Assembly: GCA_020072765.1 (NCBI GenBank)
Contig: JAIQGD010000022.1
Span: 1-51,970, forward strand
Direction: 5' to 3'
DNA from: Terriglobia bacterium
GTDB lineage: Bacteria > Acidobacteriota > Terriglobia > Acidiferrales > UBA7541
Length of the DNA stretch: 51,970 nt
Position numbers and translations under genes: made by a program. Positions within the stretch are counted from its first letter, which is position 1; each line of letters starts with the position of its first letter. The notes beneath the pieces were generated by a model. The model did not search any database. It was not told the DNA's origin and saw only the letters and a list, made by a program, of their open reading frames with translations. This document shows, piece after piece, positions 44,791-51,970 of the stretch.

Positions 44791-47700
44791 ATGGCTTCCA
44801 CGGCGGGATCAAACTTCGTTCATCTGCATCTGCACACGGACTACTCTCTGCTCGACGGCGCCTGCGAGATCGGCGAGTTGACCGCGGAGGCCGCGCGCCG
44901 CGGGATGCCCGCCGTCGCGGTGACCGACCACGGCAACCTGTTTGCCGCCGCCAACTTCTACCATCAGGCCACCGCCCATGGCGTGAAGCCCATCATCGGC
45001 TGCGAAGTCTACGTGGCGCCCGACAACCACAAGAATCGCGGCGCCGACGCCGAGCGCTCCAATCATCTCGTGCTCCTGTGCGAAAGCGACGAGGGCTACC
45101 AGAACCTGATCAAGCTGGTTTCCACCGGCTTCCTCGACGGCTTCTATTACAAGCCCCGCGTGGATCACGAATTGCTCGCCCGGCACAGCAAGGGCTTGAT
45201 CGCGCTGTCGGCCTGCCTGCGCGGCGAGGTGGCCGACGCCCTGCTCTCCGAAAAATACGACCAGGCGCGGGCCAACGCCGGCCGCCTGCAGGACATCTTC
45301 GGCCAAGACAATTTCTTCCTCGAGGTGCAGGACCAGGGCCTCGAAGTGGAAACCCGCGTCAATCGCGATCTGGTCCGCCTCTCCCGCGACACCGGCATTC
45401 CCCTGGTGGCCACCAACGATTGCCACTATCTCACGCGCTCCGACGCGCACGCCCAGGAAGTCCTGCTGTGCATTCAGACCGGCAAGACGATGAGCGACTC
45501 CTCGCGGATGAAATTCGCCACCGACCAGTTCTATTTCAAGACGGCCGAGGAAATGGCCCAGGTGTTCGGCGAGCTGCCCGAGGCGCTGGCCCGCACCGTG
45601 GCCATCGCCAGCCGCTGCAACGTGAAGATCCAGCGCGTCAGCAATCCCTTCCCGGAATTCAAGGTTCCCGCGGGCTACACCACCGACTCGTACTTCGAGA
45701 AGGCCGTGCGCGAGGGTTTCGCGTCGCTGGCGCCGCAACTGGAACGCCTGGCCCAGGAGGGCCGCCTGCGCCATTCCCTGGCCGACTACGAACGCCGCCT
45801 CTCGTCTGAAATCCAGATGATCGGGAAAATGCGCTTCGCCGGTTACTTCCTCATCGTCTGGGATTTCATCCGCTACGCCCGGGCGCAGGGCATCCCGGTG
45901 GGGCCGGGCCGCGGCTCGGCGGCGGGAAGCCTGGTCAGCTACGCGCTCCGCATTACCGACGTGGACCCGCTGCAATACGACCTGCTGTTCGAGCGCTTCC
46001 TGAATCCCGAGCGCATTTCCATGCCCGATATCGACATCGACTTCTGCATGCGGCGCCGCGAGGAAGTGATCGAATACGTCCGGCAGACCTACGGCGAAAC
46101 CAGCGTCGCGCAAATCATCACCTTCGGCACCATGGCCGCCAAGGCCGTCCTCAAGGACGCCGGCCGCGCCCTGGACATGCCCTACGGCGAAGTGGACAAA
46201 ATCGCGAAGATGGTTCCCGCCACGCTCAACATCGAACTCGAGGAGGCTCTCAAGCAGGCTCCCCAGCTCGAAGCGCTGCGCAAGTCGGATCCGCGCGTGA
46301 AGGAACTCGTCGAAGTGGCGCTGCGGCTGGAGGGCCTGGCGCGCCACGCCTCCACGCACGCCGCCGGCGTGGTCATCTCCCCGCGCCCGCTCACCGACAT
46401 CGTCCCGCTGTACAAGTCCAACAAGGATGAAATCACGACGCAGTACGACATGAACGCGCTGGAGCGCATCGGCCTGCTGAAGATGGACTTCCTCGGCCTG
46501 ACGACGCTCACCGTTCTGGACGACGCCGTGCGCATGATCCGCCAGAATCGCGGCGCTGAGGTCAGTCTTTCGACCCTGCCGCTGGACGACACCGCCACCT
46601 ACGCGCTGTTCGCGCGCGGCGACACCTCCGGCATCTTCCAGTTTGAATCCCACGGCATGCGCGACATCCTGAAGCGCTATCAGCCCACGCGCCTGGAGGA
46701 TCTGACCGCTCTCAACGCCCTGTATCGTCCCGGCCCCATCCAGGGCGGCATGATTGACGACTTCATCGCGCGCAAGCACGGAAAAAAGAAAGTCGCCTAC
46801 GATCTGCCCGAACTCGAGGAGATTCTCTCCGGCACCTGGGGCGTGATCGTGTTCCAGGAACAGGTGATGCAGATCGCCAACCGCCTGGCGGGCTTCTCGC
46901 TCGGCGATGCGGACCTGCTGCGCCGCGCCATGGGCAAGAAGAAGCCCGAGGAGATGGCCGCCCAGCGCGAGAAGTTCCTCACCGGATGCCGCGCGCGCAA
47001 GGTGCCGCCGAAAAAAGCCGAGAAAATCTTCGACCTCATGGCCGAGTTCGCCGGCTACGGCTTCAACAAGTCGCACTCCTGTGCTTACGCGCTGCTGGCC
47101 TACCAGACGGCCTGGCTCAAAACGCACTACCCGGTGGAATTCATGGCCGCCATGCTCACGTCGGAAACCGGCAACACGGAGAAGGTGGTCAAGTACATCC
47201 ACGAGTCGCGCGGCATGGGCATCACCGTGCTGCCGCCCGACGTCAACTCCAGCGAAATGAATTTCACCCCCGTGGGCAACGACATTCGTTTCGGCCTCGC
47301 GGCCATCAAGAACGTCGGCGAAAATACCGTCAAAGGAATTCTGCAGGCCCGCGACACGCTCGGCCGCTTCACCAACTTCTTCCAGTTCTGCGAATCGGTG
47401 GAATCGCGGCTGCTCAACAAGCGCGTCCTCGAAAGCCTGGTGCGCGCCGGGGCTCTGGATGGGCTGGGCGCCCGCCGCGCCCAGATGGCCGCCGCGCTGG
47501 ACCGCACCATCGAGCGCGCGCAAAAACTGCAGCGCGCCCGGGAAAGCGGCCAGCACGGGTTGTTCGGCGGCGGCGCGGCGCCCCCGGCGCCCTCGGAAAC
47601 CCTGCCCGATGTGGAGGAATGGCCGGAGCACGAGTTGCTCGCCGCCGAGTACGCCACCCTCGGCTTTTACATCTCCGGGCCTCCGCTGGATAAATATGCG

Positions 47701-48279
47701 GGGCGCCTGCAGGACCTCAAAGCGGTTGAACTCTCGACGCTGGAGAGTCGCCGCAATGGCGAGGAGATCGTCGTGGCCGGGATCATCGTGCAGTCGCGCT
47801 CCATGCGCTCGCGCCGCGGCGCGCGCTGGGCCATCCTGACGTTGCAGGACCGCACGGGCGTGAGCGAGGTCCTAGTGTTTCCCGAGGCGTTTCAAAAGCT
47901 CGAATCCGTCCTCAAGCCAGCGACGCCGTTGCTGGTGAAGGGCCGCGTCGCCGTGGAAGACGTCGGCACGCGCGTGATTGTCTCCGACGCGCGCCTGCTC
48001 GATCAGGTGGCCGGTCAGGCGGCCGGCCGCGCCGCCAACGGCTCGCCGAGCCTGTTGCGCGTGCGCATGGAACTGGCGGCCATCGATCGGGGCGCGCTCG
48101 ATCGTCTCCAGGAACTGTTTTCCAGCCGGCCGGGCCGCTGCCGGGTCTCCTTCGAACTCGTGAATAACGACGGCACCGAGGCCACGCTGGAAGCATCCAG
48201 CGCGGTCCAGGCGGATCGGGAACTTCTGGAGCGCGTCCGCGAAATCTGCGGCAGCGACTCCGTGGCGGTGGTCCAGTGA
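44791..48279 (+). CDS. dnaE: DNA polymerase III alpha subunit
   Basis: The 1162-residue replicative polymerase is DnaE-type. The N-terminal PHP domain starts FVHLHLHTDYSLLDGACEIGEL and has VAVTDHGN and ATNDCHYL. The palm has GPGRGSAAGSLVSYAL and the catalytic MPDIDIDFCMRRR (about 411-423). The fingers contain FGTMAAKAVLKDAGR and ASTHAAGVVISP. Helix-hairpin-helix and OB-fold (VVAGIIVQSRSMRSRRGARWAILTLQD) domains complete it. ATG 44791 lacks a clear ribosome site, and a TAGAAT box at 44776 suggests a very short leader. Its stop overlaps the accA start by four bases (GTGA), the dnaE-accA pairing also found in E. coli. Confidence 0.96.
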   Translation: MASTAGSNFVHLHLHTDYSLLDGACEIGELTAEAARRGMPAVAVTDHGNLFAAANFYHQATAHGVKPIIGCEVYVAPDNHKNRGADAERSNHLVLLCESDEGYQNLIKLVSTGFLDGFYYKPRVDHELLARHSKGLIALSACLRGEVADALLSEKYDQARANAGRLQDIFGQDNFFLEVQDQGLEVETRVNRDLVRLSRDTGIPLVATNDCHYLTRSDAHAQEVLLCIQTGKTMSDSSRMKFATDQFYFKTAEEMAQVFGELPEALARTVAIASRCNVKIQRVSNPFPEFKVPAGYTTDSYFEKAVREGFASLAPQLERLAQEGRLRHSLADYERRLSSEIQMIGKMRFAGYFLIVWDFIRYARAQGIPVGPGRGSAAGSLVSYALRITDVDPLQYDLLFERFLNPERISMPDIDIDFCMRRREEVIEYVRQTYGETSVAQIITFGTMAAKAVLKDAGRALDMPYGEVDKIAKMVPATLNIELEEALKQAPQLEALRKSDPRVKELVEVALRLEGLARHASTHAAGVVISPRPLTDIVPLYKSNKDEITTQYDMNALERIGLLKMDFLGLTTLTVLDDAVRMIRQNRGAEVSLSTLPLDDTATYALFARGDTSGIFQFESHGMRDILKRYQPTRLEDLTALNALYRPGPIQGGMIDDFIARKHGKKKVAYDLPELEEILSGTWGVIVFQEQVMQIANRLAGFSLGDADLLRRAMGKKKPEEMAAQREKFLTGCRARKVPPKKAEKIFDLMAEFAGYGFNKSHSCAYALLAYQTAWLKTHYPVEFMAAMLTSETGNTEKVVKYIHESRGMGITVLPPDVNSSEMNFTPVGNDIRFGLAAIKNVGENTVKGILQARDTLGRFTNFFQFCESVESRLLNKRVLESLVRAGALDGLGARRAQMAAALDRTIERAQKLQRARESGQHGLFGGGAAPPAPSETLPDVEEWPEHELLAAEYATLGFYISGPPLDKYAGRLQDLKAVELSTLESRRNGEEIVVAGIIVQSRSMRSRRGARWAILTLQDRTGVSEVLVFPEAFQKLESVLKPATPLLVKGRVAVEDVGTRVIVSDARLLDQVAGQAAGRAANGSPSLLRVRMELAAIDRGALDRLQELFSSRPGRCRVSFELVNNDGTEATLEASSAVQADRELLERVREICGSDSVAVVQ

Positions 48280-49361
48280 CCGACGCATCCGAAAGACGCA
48301 GACTGGCGCGCGAGCGCCTCCGCCGCATGCGCGAGCGCGCCAAGGCGCGCCAACAATCGGCTGTTGCCGACCCACAGGAACCGTCCAGCCCCGCGCCTCC
48401 CGCCGGACGCTCGGACCGGGAACAGCTGCGCGAGCTGGAAATCGCCGCGCTCGAACGCGATATCGCGGCCCTCAGCAGTCTGACCGATCCCTCCGACGCG
48501 ACCGCCCTCGACATCGAGCGGATCCGCAACGAAGTCGCCGAACTCAAACGCGATTTCTATCTGCACATCAGCCCCTGGCAGCGCATCCAGCTGGCTCGCC
48601 ATCCGCAGCGGCCCTACACGGAAGACTTCATCCGTCTTCTCTTCAAGAACTTCAGCGAGATCCACGGCGACCGCAATTTCGCCGACGACCCGGCGCTGCT
48701 GACCGGCATGGCCTGGTTCCGCGGGCAGCCCGTCATCCTGATCGGAAGCCAGAAGGGGCGCGATACCCGGCAGCGCGTGGCCCGAAATTTCGGCCAGGCC
48801 AAGCCGGAAGGTTATCGCAAGGCCCTTCGCGCGATGCAACTCGCCGCGAAATTCGCGCGGCCGGTGATGGTGTTCGTGGATACGCCCGGCGCTTATCCCG
48901 GCGTCGACGCCGAAGAGCGCGGCCAGGCCGAAGCCATCGCCCGCAATCTCCGGGAAATGTCGCGGCTGCCCGTGCCCATTCTCATCACCATCACCGGCGA
49001 AGGGGGTTCGGGCGGCGCGCTGGCCATCGCCGTGGGCGACCGCGTCTTCATGCTGGAGAACTCCGTCTACTCGGTCATCTCCCCCGAAGGCTGCGCTTCC
49101 ATCATGTGGCGCGACGCCACCAAGGCGGAAACGGCGGCGCAGGCGCTGAAGATCACCGCCACCGATCTGCTGGAGATGAAGATCATCGACGAAATTGTTC
49201 CCGAACCCGAGGGCGGCGCCCATGGCGACCATGCGGCGGCCGCGAAGCTCCTCGAGCCGGTCCTCGCCCGTGCTCTCGAGGAACTTTCTCGATTGTCTCC
49301 CCGGCAGTTGGTCGACCAGCGCTACGAAAAGTTCCGCCGCATGGGCCAGTTCTTCGCCTGA
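48276..49361 (+). CDS. accA: Acetyl-CoA carboxylase carboxyltransferase subunit alpha
   Basis: The 361-residue subunit of carboxyltransferase forms malonyl-CoA for fatty acid synthesis with AccD. Crotonase-type signatures are clear: WQRIQLARHPQRPYTEDFI, IHGDRNFADDPA, VFVDTPGAYPGVDAEERGQAEAIARNL, ITGEGGSGGALAI and VISPEGCASIMWRDA. It is about 40-50 residues longer than usual because of a very basic N-terminal extension (RRRLARERLRRMRERAKARQ) with a Pro/Ala linker. The GTG start at 48276 overlaps the dnaE stop; a later start would remove the extension but no good site is seen. Confidence 0.95.
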   Translation: MTDASERRRLARERLRRMRERAKARQQSAVADPQEPSSPAPPAGRSDREQLRELEIAALERDIAALSSLTDPSDATALDIERIRNEVAELKRDFYLHISPWQRIQLARHPQRPYTEDFIRLLFKNFSEIHGDRNFADDPALLTGMAWFRGQPVILIGSQKGRDTRQRVARNFGQAKPEGYRKALRAMQLAAKFARPVMVFVDTPGAYPGVDAEERGQAEAIARNLREMSRLPVPILITITGEGGSGGALAIAVGDRVFMLENSVYSVISPEGCASIMWRDATKAETAAQALKITATDLLEMKIIDEIVPEPEGGAHGDHAAAAKLLEPVLARALEELSRLSPRQLVDQRYEKFRRMGQFFA

Positions 49362-49531
49362 CGCGCGGTCCGCGCCACCCGCGGTCCAGTCCCTTTTCCG
49401 CTCCGTGGCATCCTTTGCCTTACCGCCACCGTTGGCCGCCTGCCATTAGACTATTGGGCACGGATTAGCCCGGTTCCCGTTGCGCCTTGCTTCGTCCTGC
49501 TTTAGCTTCATCGGAAGGAGAAACGACCCTC

Positions 49532-49924
49532 TTGCCGGACACCAAGACGCGTCCAACAACCAATGGAGCTTTTCGGCCGCATGAGCGGCTCGTGGAAATC
49601 ACCATCCTGGGAAAGCCGTTTCTCGTCCCGGACAGGAATTCCGTGCTGCGCGCGTTCCAGTTCATCAGCCCGGAAACGGTCCCTTACGGCCGCTTTTGCT
49701 GGAACCAGGAATGCCAGTATTGCCGCGTCAGCTGCCAGCTCCCCGACGAGGATGCCCCGCGCACCATCCTGAGCTGCAAATTCATGGTCTCCGAGGGCAT
49801 GAGCATCACCGATCTGTCTCCCGAGTTGCGGGGCTGTTTGCGCGCCAAGCTCGGCCCCATCGCCAGCACCGCATCCTCCAAAACCCAGGGAACCAACGGC
49901 TCCGGCATCGCGAGCCATGAGTAA
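49532..49924 (+). CDS. 2Fe-2S ferredoxin-fold protein
   Basis: The 130-residue protein has a ubiquitin-like ferredoxin N-terminal part (LVEITILGKPFLVPDRNSVLRAFQF). A cysteine set then fits a [2Fe-2S] site: Cys56-x4-Cys61-x2-Cys64 and Cys82 (FCWNQECQYCRVSC...LSCKFMV). Cys68 is extra. It resembles the small fer2-type iron-sulfur proteins and the N-terminal domains of hydrogenase, formate dehydrogenase or Nuo subunits. The last 30 residues are Ser/Thr/Gly-rich and likely disordered. The start is TTG 49532 with AAGGAG 11 bases upstream, which is a long spacing. Electron partners are unknown. Confidence 0.72.
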   Translation: MPDTKTRPTTNGAFRPHERLVEITILGKPFLVPDRNSVLRAFQFISPETVPYGRFCWNQECQYCRVSCQLPDEDAPRTILSCKFMVSEGMSITDLSPELRGCLRAKLGPIASTASSKTQGTNGSGIASHE

Positions 49925-49984
49925 GCTCGCCCCGTCCCGTGCGCGGCAGAATCCCTGCGATGGCCCGGCTTCCGTGAAGACTCG

Positions 49985-50908
49985 ATGAGCGATTTCCACG
50001 TATTGGTTGTGGACGACTCACCGGTGCAGCGGAAACTCTTCGAACAGGCCCTCTCTCAGGAGCCCTGCTCCGTGCACCTCGCGACGAACGGCCAAGAGGC
50101 CCTGGAAATCTTTCAGCGCGAGCAGCCTTCCCTGGTCATCACCGATTGTCTGATGCCGGATGTGACCGGGGTGGAGTTGTGCCGGCAAATCCGCGAGGCG
50201 CAGTCCTCCTACACCTACATCATCATGGTGACCAGCATCGCCGAAAAGGACAACATCGTGAAGGGACTGGCCGCTGGAGCCGACGACTACATCACCAAAC
50301 CCTTCCACCCCGAGGAGCTGTTGGCGCGCGTCCAGGTAGGCCGGAGACTGGTCGAATTGCAACGCGAACTCCAGGCCAAGAATCGTCTCCTGGAAGAACT
50401 GGCGTTGACCGATGCCCTGACGGGCTTGCCCAACCGCCGCGCCATCGAAAGCTGGGCGGAACGCGAGATCAGCGCGGCCGCCCGCCACGGCTTCTCGTTC
50501 TGGGTGGTGCTGATCGATTTGGATAATTTCAAGCGGGTGAATGACACTTACGGGCACGATGCGGGAGACGTTGTGCTTAAGAGATTCTCCCAAATCCTCA
50601 AAGAGCACACCCGGTCGTCCGACATCTCCGGCCGCATTGGGGGCGAGGAGTTCCTCCACATCGTCACCTACGCCGATCCCCGGGGCGTGCCCGTGGTGGC
50701 CGAGCGCATTCGCGCGCGGTTTGCGGCGGAGCACTTTTCGTTCGGGGGTTCCGACGTGACGCTGACGGCCAGCTTCGGCGCGGTGGGCTTTCGTGGCGGG
50801 CGGGCTCCCGCGTTCAGCGATCTGGTGAGCCGGGCGGATCGCGCCCTGTACCGGGCCAAAAACCAGGGGCGCAACCGAATCGAAATCGAGCCTTTGCGGC
50901 AACCCTAA
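49985..50908 (+). CDS. Response regulator with diguanylate cyclase (GGDEF) output
   Basis: The 307-residue protein joins a receiver domain (about 1-120) to a GGDEF domain (about 140-300). The receiver has VLVVDDS, phospho-acceptor Asp in LVITDCLMPDVTG, the conserved Thr/Ser in VTSIAEK, and Lys in YITKPFHPEEL. The cyclase has DALTGLPNRR, the metal Asp in LIDLDNFK and the active loop GGEEF. An inhibitory RxxD site (RSSD) lies five residues before the loop, so product feedback is expected. A coiled linker (LVELQRELQAKNRLLEELAL) couples them. No sensor kinase is adjacent. Confidence 0.93.
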   Translation: MSDFHVLVVDDSPVQRKLFEQALSQEPCSVHLATNGQEALEIFQREQPSLVITDCLMPDVTGVELCRQIREAQSSYTYIIMVTSIAEKDNIVKGLAAGADDYITKPFHPEELLARVQVGRRLVELQRELQAKNRLLEELALTDALTGLPNRRAIESWAEREISAAARHGFSFWVVLIDLDNFKRVNDTYGHDAGDVVLKRFSQILKEHTRSSDISGRIGGEEFLHIVTYADPRGVPVVAERIRARFAAEHFSFGGSDVTLTASFGAVGFRGGRAPAFSDLVSRADRALYRAKNQGRNRIEIEPLRQP

Positions 50909-51040
50909 CACAGCCCGTCGCTCTGCCGCCGCTTTTCGCTCTCCGTGTCCGCAACACTCCCATTCGTTACGCCCGTGGTGCGCTGGCCCGCGACTCTCCC
51001 GGCGCGCGTCAAAGATACTTTCGGCGGTGTTCAGCGGCTG

Positions 51041-51049
51041 TGCTAAAAT
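51041..51049 (+). promoter_or_regulatory. Extended -10 element before ccmE
   Basis: TGCTAAAAT is an extended -10 (TGN plus TAAAAT) ending 38 bases before the ccmE ATG. No -35 match is seen, which extended -10 promoters can tolerate. Confidence 0.4.
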
Positions 51050-51087
51050 TTTTCATTGGATCACAGCTCCACCAGGGGGGCAGGCCT

Positions 51088-51529
51088 ATGAAAGCCAGCG
51101 CGAAGTTCATGATTGGATCGGGCCTCATCGTGGCCACGCTTCTGGTCCTCGCCTACGTCGGCTTCACCCAGAGCCATACCTACTACCACACGATCTCCGA
51201 ACTTTACGGGGCTGCAGGGCTCCGCGCTTCACCAGCGCATGCGCGTTTCCGGCAATGTCCGCGCCGGCTCGATTTCGCATCCCAGCGGCCGCGTGGATTT
51301 CGTGCTCGAAGAGCAGGGTAAGACGCTGGCCGTGAGCTACACCGGCCGCGACCCTCTGCCCGACACATTCCGCGATGGCGCGCAGGCACTCGTGGAGGGC
51401 CGTTTGATGCCCGACGGCCACTTCACCGCCGAACTGGTACAAGCGAAATGCGCCTCCAAATACGAGGCCGCGCCCGGCTCTACGCCCGGCGCTCCGGCGC
51501 AGCCCGGCCAAAGCAACAACGGCGGTTAG
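51088..51529 (+). pseudogene. ccmE: Cytochrome c maturation heme chaperone CcmE, single-base frameshift
   Basis: CcmE is the periplasmic heme chaperone of cytochrome c maturation system I. The N-terminal anchor and start (FMIGSGLIVATLLVLAYVGF, then SHTYYHTISELYG) are in one frame. The beta-barrel (LQGSALHQRMRVSGNVRAGS, VDFVLEEQGKTLAVSYTG, PDTFRDGAQALVEG) and the heme-binding tail are in the next. Removing one G from the run GGGG at 51208-51211 joins them perfectly as ISELYGLQGSALHQ. A sequencing slip or real polymorphism is likelier than decay, because the rest is intact. The heme motif reads KCASKY, the CxxxY variant. It is followed by ccmF. Confidence 0.85.
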
Positions 51530-51608
51530 GAAGCATCGAGGTTCAGCCTCCGAGGCAGAGCCGGCGGGTTCTATCACCGCTCTGCTAGGAGATCGGTAAG
51601 GAGGCTTC

Positions 51609-51970
51609 GTGGACATTTTGGGTTCATTCGCACTGCTCCTGGCGCTGGTGGCCGCCGGGTACGCCTTCCTTGCCGGACTTGCGGGCATTTTCACCCAGCG
51701 TCCGCTGCTCACTAAAAGCGCGCACCACGCCGGCATGGCCGTCTTCGGCCTGGTCACACTCGGCGTAGGCGTCCTCGAGTATTTCTTTTTCACCGACAAT
51801 TTTTCGCTGGCCTATGTGGCCTCGCACAGCAACCGAGCCCTGCCGCCTTTCTACAAATTTGCCGCTCTGTGGTCCGGGCAGGAAGGCTCGCTGCTGTTCT
51901 GGAGCTGGCTGCTTTCGATTTACGCCTTCTGGGCGCTGTTTCTGAACCGCAAGCGACACCCCGAACTGAT
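51609..51970 (+). CDS. ccmF: Cytochrome c maturation protein CcmF, N-terminal part (3' truncated)
   Basis: The frame runs off the window after 120 residues. It begins with a hydrophobic helix (ILGSFALLLALVAAGYAFLAG) and has the CcmF/NrfE signature ASHSNRALPPFYKFAALWSG followed by QEGSLLFW. CcmF is the membrane heme lyase that attaches heme to apocytochrome c and receives it from CcmE. The GTG start at 51609 has AAGGAGG four bases upstream. It lies 79 bases after ccmE; the two form a system I operon continuing beyond the window. Confidence 0.92.
   Translation, partial: MDILGSFALLLALVAAGYAFLAGLAGIFTQRPLLTKSAHHAGMAVFGLVTLGVGVLEYFFFTDNFSLAYVASHSNRALPPFYKFAALWSGQEGSLLFWSWLLSIYAFWALFLNRKRHPEL

Noticed and set aside
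44809-47631. 940-codon minus-strand frame opposite dnaE
   Set aside because: It is a codon-bias shadow of dnaE in GC-rich DNA, without motifs or a ribosome site.

Overview
The window is a GC-rich, gene-dense stretch of bacterial chromosome. It encodes lipid A synthesis (lpxD), a site-2 protease, CcmE/CcmF cytochrome c maturation, a 1162-residue DnaE, a DUF1844 protein and several genes of no known function. Together these suggest a diderm bacterium, most likely an acidobacterium. That assignment is inference from gene content and style; no rRNA or marker phylogeny was available. Nearly everything is housekeeping, and accessory DNA is confined to short spots.

Layout. 1-3.7 kb: the end of a PolX-type PHP protein, then ilvB-ilvN (minus strand) behind a complete ribosome-mediated attenuator. 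4-9.7 kb: PilZ protein, DsbA-like thiol oxidoreductase, isopropylmalate dehydrogenase-like protein, YceI, EamA exporter, MenC/N-acylamino acid racemase. 9.7-14 kb: GNAT acyltransferase, methyltransferase, MazG, DctA-like symporter. 14-17 kb: DUF1844 protein, PhnP-like hydrolase, RibF, Fur-family regulator. 17-25 kb: RseP, a broken dxr carrying a piece of transposase, RNase J, RimI-like acetyltransferase, UppP, FtsK. 25.4-26.5 kb: tRNA-Phe followed by a roughly 0.9 kb islet bounded by a repeat of the tRNA 3' end. 26.5-34.6 kb: carbonic anhydrase, monooxygenase, inositol-phosphate synthase, and a likely five-gene vitamin B6 operon (MocR regulator, thioesterase, pdxS, pdxT, hydrolase). 34.7-40.6 kb: murJ, xer recombinase, CCA-adding enzyme, ybeY, CorC-like protein. 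40.6-44.3 kb: lpxD, acyl-CoA dehydrogenase, hemH. 44.4-52 kb: small unknown gene, dnaE-accA, a 2Fe-2S protein, a receiver-GGDEF diguanylate cyclase, ccmE (frameshifted) and the start of ccmF.

The best finds are regulatory or structural. (1) The ilvB leader encodes a 30-residue peptide with an Ile-Val-Val-Val-Val run. A terminator follows it, and the end of the peptide reading frame can pair with the terminator's left arm as an antiterminator. (2) dxr has lost its metal-binding centre, which is replaced by about 113 bp of antisense transposase sequence. (3) A 60-bp double-hairpin repeat starts exactly at the stop codon of three unrelated genes. (4) tRNA-Phe is followed by an att-like duplication enclosing one lower-GC orphan gene. 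(5) ccmE has a one-base frameshift in a G run and encodes the rare CxxxY heme-binding motif. (6) An acyl-CoA dehydrogenase carries a palindrome inserted in frame. No CRISPR array, rRNA, prophage or intact transposon was seen, and no clearly new multi-gene system.
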